From positions 1 to 35,845 of the forward strand of contig JANLHY010000767.1 in NCBI GenBank assembly GCA_024653795.1: 35,845 nucleotides of DNA, given 5' to 3'. This DNA comes from Candidatus Brocadiaceae bacterium. GTDB lineage: Bacteria; Planctomycetota; Brocadiia; Brocadiales; Brocadiaceae. A program made the translations under genes and the position numbers. Under the pieces are notes generated by a model. It had not been told where the DNA came from. It saw only the letters and a list, made by a program, of their open reading frames with translations, and made no database searches. Positions within the stretch are counted from its first letter, which is position 1. Each line of letters opens with the position of its first letter. Shown here in pieces: positions 33,292 through 35,845 of the stretch.

Positions 33292-34635
33292 ATGAAAAAA
33301 ATAGCACATATAAAATCAACCGACATATTGATTGGTATTACATTTGTATTAATTTATTTCCAGGTATACTGGCATTACTGGCTTGTAAAATTATTGAATG
33401 GTTATGTTATAAACACTCTCTTGCCTATAATCTTTCTGTTCTGTCTTTTTTTATTCAGAGAATTAGTATCCCATAAAACCAGCTTTACGAAAAGAAGGGC
33501 ATATAGTGTAATTCTTCCGTTAATTTTTTATGCCTTTTTTGCCACAATTTCGATAGTACTCAATGCAGAGGGGTTCGGGGAAATTAAAAGCTTTCTTATT
33601 TATATCTATTCTCCTTTATTAATATTTATCAGTATCGTACGGCTTCATAAATTCAGACAGAATGATAGCGTGAAATCCATTCTTTTGCTTCTTTTTATTG
33701 CTGGTATTATTTTTTCAATTTATGTAGCGATTATATTCTCAGTAGACCCACAGGGTTTGCTTGCAATGCCAGATATAGAAACTAATCGAGGAGTGATTAG
33801 TACGACATACGGAGGGGCCTATGGAGTGGGGGACCTGGAAGCTGTCAGATATAGTATTCCAGGAATAAGTTCAACGACATACGGACCTATATTGGTTCCA
33901 CTAATGTTTGTAGGGTTTTACTTCAAAAAGTATACAAAGGGTAAACTTATGCATTTCATTTATACAGTACTCATTCTATTTTTAATATTCTGTGTTTTAA
34001 AGACCGTGTCGCGTGGGCCGTTAATTGCGATGTTTGCTGGCATAACATATCTTGGTTGGAGAAACTTGCTGAAAACAAAAGAAATAGTCTTTATCGCTTC
34101 TGTGCTTGTAATTTCGTTTCTCACTTTTGCAAAGCTTGCATTGTTAAGGTTGATCATAACACTAGCCATATTTATACCTTTTGATATTCCGTTCCTGGAT
34201 GCAGCTATAGATATAACAGATCTTCTCAAAGATCCGAGGGTAGAAGTGGCGCCCGAGACCTTCTCTCAGATATTGGCGCATCCTTTTATGGGAATGGGCA
34301 TGACAAATCTGATCAATCTTCAGGAGCTGTCATATGGAAAAGATCACAACAACTACTTAAGTATTGCCGCATCGTTCGGAAGTCTGACCCTCGTTTTTTA
34401 CCTGTTGTTTTTATTTCTGCTTTTTATTATGACTCAGAAAGCAATTAAGAGACTTTCATGGAATCCGACAAGCAAAGACCTGGGTATTGTCTTGAGTGCT
34501 GGATTATTGGCTTTAATAGTTTATCTGAATTTTGCCCCTGCTGAATTACATTTTATTTGGATCTGGTTTGGCCTTACCGCGGCGTGGTTACGGAATGCCG
34601 AAAAAGAAATTTATTTAAAAGAAGGTTTCAATTAA
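33292..34635 (+). CDS. wzy: O-antigen polymerase/ligase-family membrane protein (Wzy/WaaL)
   Basis: This protein of about 447 residues has roughly ten hydrophobic membrane spans. A large polar loop near the middle includes GAYGVGDLEAVRY, and a late loop contains HPFMGMGM then K-D-H-N-N-Y-L, the H-N-x-Y-L feature of the O-antigen ligase/polymerase family. It would polymerise or ligate undecaprenyl-linked repeat units in the periplasm. The start is uncertain: ATG at 33292 gives a basic N-terminus before the first span, while a TTG at 33259 would add 11 residues. Ligase and polymerase cannot be told apart here. Confidence 0.82.
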   Translation: MKKIAHIKSTDILIGITFVLIYFQVYWHYWLVKLLNGYVINTLLPIIFLFCLFLFRELVSHKTSFTKRRAYSVILPLIFYAFFATISIVLNAEGFGEIKSFLIYIYSPLLIFISIVRLHKFRQNDSVKSILLLLFIAGIIFSIYVAIIFSVDPQGLLAMPDIETNRGVISTTYGGAYGVGDLEAVRYSIPGISSTTYGPILVPLMFVGFYFKKYTKGKLMHFIYTVLILFLIFCVLKTVSRGPLIAMFAGITYLGWRNLLKTKEIVFIASVLVISFLTFAKLALLRLIITLAIFIPFDIPFLDAAIDITDLLKDPRVEVAPETFSQILAHPFMGMGMTNLINLQELSYGKDHNNYLSIAASFGSLTLVFYLLFLFLLFIMTQKAIKRLSWNPTSKDLGIVLSAGLLALIVYLNFAPAELHFIWIWFGLTAAWLRNAEKEIYLKEGFN

Positions 34636-34658
34636 TTGAAAGGAAGATATAAAAGGGT

Positions 34659-35845
34659 ATGAATATCCTGATAATCGAGCCGCCTGCTGTTTCTAAGTTT
34701 GGTAATCAGAGAATATTTGGCGGAAATGGAAGCAATAAAAGCGACTTCAGAAAGCCTCCGCTTGATTTAATGATGATTTCCGGTTATTTGAGAAAAGAGG
34801 GATACGATAATAATCTCATTGATGCAAATTCTTCACGAAGAACAATAGATGACGTAGAGGGGATCATTAAAAAAAACTTTCCTGATGTCCTTTTCTTTTC
34901 TACTTCCACGTGCACCATTTATAAGGATCTGCTTGTTGCAAAGGTCGCTAAAAAAATAAACCCTTCGATTATTACTGCTGCTATCGGGACTCATGTAATG
35001 GCATTACCTCTTGAAACATTTCAGGAATCGCAATATCTTGACATTATTGTATATTCGAGTGAATGGGAGCAGGCATCATTAAATATAGTGAGAAATTTAT
35101 CAAATTTAGAAAATGCAAAAGGAATATTTTTCAAGAAACCTGATGGAACAATTGTAAAGACAGATTTGCAGCCGCCTTTGCAAAATCTTGATGACTTGGG
35201 GTTCCCATCCCATGATAAGCTTGAAAAAGAACTTTACGGAGATCCTACCTCTAAAGGATCTCCAAAAACAATGGTTATGGGACAGAAGGCATGTATTAAC
35301 AACTGCAGCTTTTGCTGCCAGCCGGCTTTCTTTGGCGCCCCTGTAATCAGAAAGCGTTCTGTTGAGCATTTCATTTCTGAATTGAAGTGGGTTCAGCATC
35401 TCGGTTTTAAAGAGGTTATGTTCAATGATGCTACATTGACTGCAGATACGGAGTGGGCAACTGCATTATTTGAGGGTGTGATAGAGAACAATATCGATAT
35501 TACTTGGAACTGCTCTACAAGAGCTGAACGGGTTAATGATTCGATATTAAAGTTAATGAAGAAGGCAGGATGCCATACTATTGCACTTGGAATGGAAAGT
35601 ACTGATCCCGTAGTGCTGAAGAATATTAGAAAAAATGTTGCCCCAGAACAGTTAAGAGAGTCGGTATCACTAATAAGAAAAAATGGAATGAATACGGTAG
35701 TATTCTGTGTGGTAGGTTTCCCGGGAGAGACCAGGGGAAGCATAGAAAAAACTATATCTTTCCTGAAGACTCTTGATACAACCTATATTACTCTTGGAAT
35801 AGCAGTCCCGGCGCCAGGCACGGATTTCTATAAGTATGTTGAAGA
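34659..35845 (+). CDS. B12-binding-domain radical SAM protein (copy F), 3' end outside window
   Basis: An open frame starts at ATG 34659 with AAAGGG a few bases upstream and continues through the window edge for 395 codons without a stop. It begins MNILIIEPPAVSKFG. The cobalamin-type domain spans about residues 1-180, followed by radical SAM cysteines C212-x3-C216-x2-C219 with an additional cysteine right after. LGMESTDPVVLKNI and VVGFPGET are standard barrel motifs, and PAPGTDFYKYVEE is the last part seen. It differs clearly from copies A-E. Substrate unknown. Confidence 0.87.
   Translation, partial: MNILIIEPPAVSKFGNQRIFGGNGSNKSDFRKPPLDLMMISGYLRKEGYDNNLIDANSSRRTIDDVEGIIKKNFPDVLFFSTSTCTIYKDLLVAKVAKKINPSIITAAIGTHVMALPLETFQESQYLDIIVYSSEWEQASLNIVRNLSNLENAKGIFFKKPDGTIVKTDLQPPLQNLDDLGFPSHDKLEKELYGDPTSKGSPKTMVMGQKACINNCSFCCQPAFFGAPVIRKRSVEHFISELKWVQHLGFKEVMFNDATLTADTEWATALFEGVIENNIDITWNCSTRAERVNDSILKLMKKAGCHTIALGMESTDPVVLKNIRKNVAPEQLRESVSLIRKNGMNTVVFCVVGFPGETRGSIEKTISFLKTLDTTYITLGIAVPAPGTDFYKYVE

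Noticed and set aside
35393..35743. 116-codon - strand frame
   Set aside because: Antisense to the radical SAM gene that starts at 34659 and stays open to the window end.

Overview
The window is an AT-rich stretch from a Gram-negative-type bacterium. It is dominated by a surface-polysaccharide (O-antigen, capsule or glycan) locus with every convincing gene on the + strand. The Gram-negative assignment rests on a Wzx-type flippase, a Wzy/WaaL-type membrane protein, a CMP-Kdo-synthetase-like enzyme and a phosphoheptose-isomerase-like protein. The many cobalamin-binding radical SAM enzymes would suit an anaerobic or microaerophilic lineage. I cannot name the taxon. No rRNA, tRNA, CRISPR array or convincing rho-independent terminator was found.

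Layout. (1) 1-700: debris at the cluster edge. It holds the tail of an unidentified gene, a 9-bp tandem repeat, the N-terminal stub of a formyltransferase-like gene and a 118-bp MITE-like element. (2) 696-2465: small accessory genes, namely a MntA/HepT-type toxin-antitoxin pair, an orphan MqsA/YgiT-type zinc-finger protein, and a GNAT acetyltransferase whose 5' end is partly repeated upstream of the zinc-finger gene. (3) 2508-5875: a PFTS-motif polysaccharide protein and the flippase. (4) 5888-9094: an acyl module of carrier protein, ketoacyl synthase III, SDR reductase and GNAT. (5) 9079-20378: polysaccharide deacetylase, HpcH/HpaI aldolase, Gfo/Idh oxidoreductase, a degenerate methyltransferase-like protein, SPASM radical SAM, aminotransferase, a second large GNAT, YhcH-family protein, KdsB-like cytidylyltransferase, a surface-carbohydrate transferase and an FkbM methyltransferase. 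This set reads as synthesis, CMP activation and transfer of an unusual 3-deoxy-ulosonic acid, made by an aldolase instead of a PEP-dependent synthase. (6) 20379-23585: an insertion resembling integron gene cassettes, with a methyltransferase and a B12-radical SAM gene separated by a full attC-like site. It ends in a truncated attC-like site fused to an FkbM pseudogene. (7) 23586-27405: B12-radical SAM, SIS isomerase, 2-hydroxyacid dehydrogenase and IMPase-like phosphatase. (8) 27408-27593: a MITE with perfect 16-bp inverted ends and a 5-bp target duplication. (9) 27630-35845: GT2 glycosyltransferase, three more B12-radical SAM proteins, a Wzy/WaaL-type protein and a sixth B12-radical SAM gene that runs off the window.

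The genes are tightly packed with short overlaps, so most of 2508-20378, 23586-27405 and 27630-35845 probably form long co-transcribed units. The points of most interest are the cassette-like insertion with its broken right end, the six B12-radical SAM enzymes in one glycan locus, and the aldolase-based ulosonic acid hypothesis.
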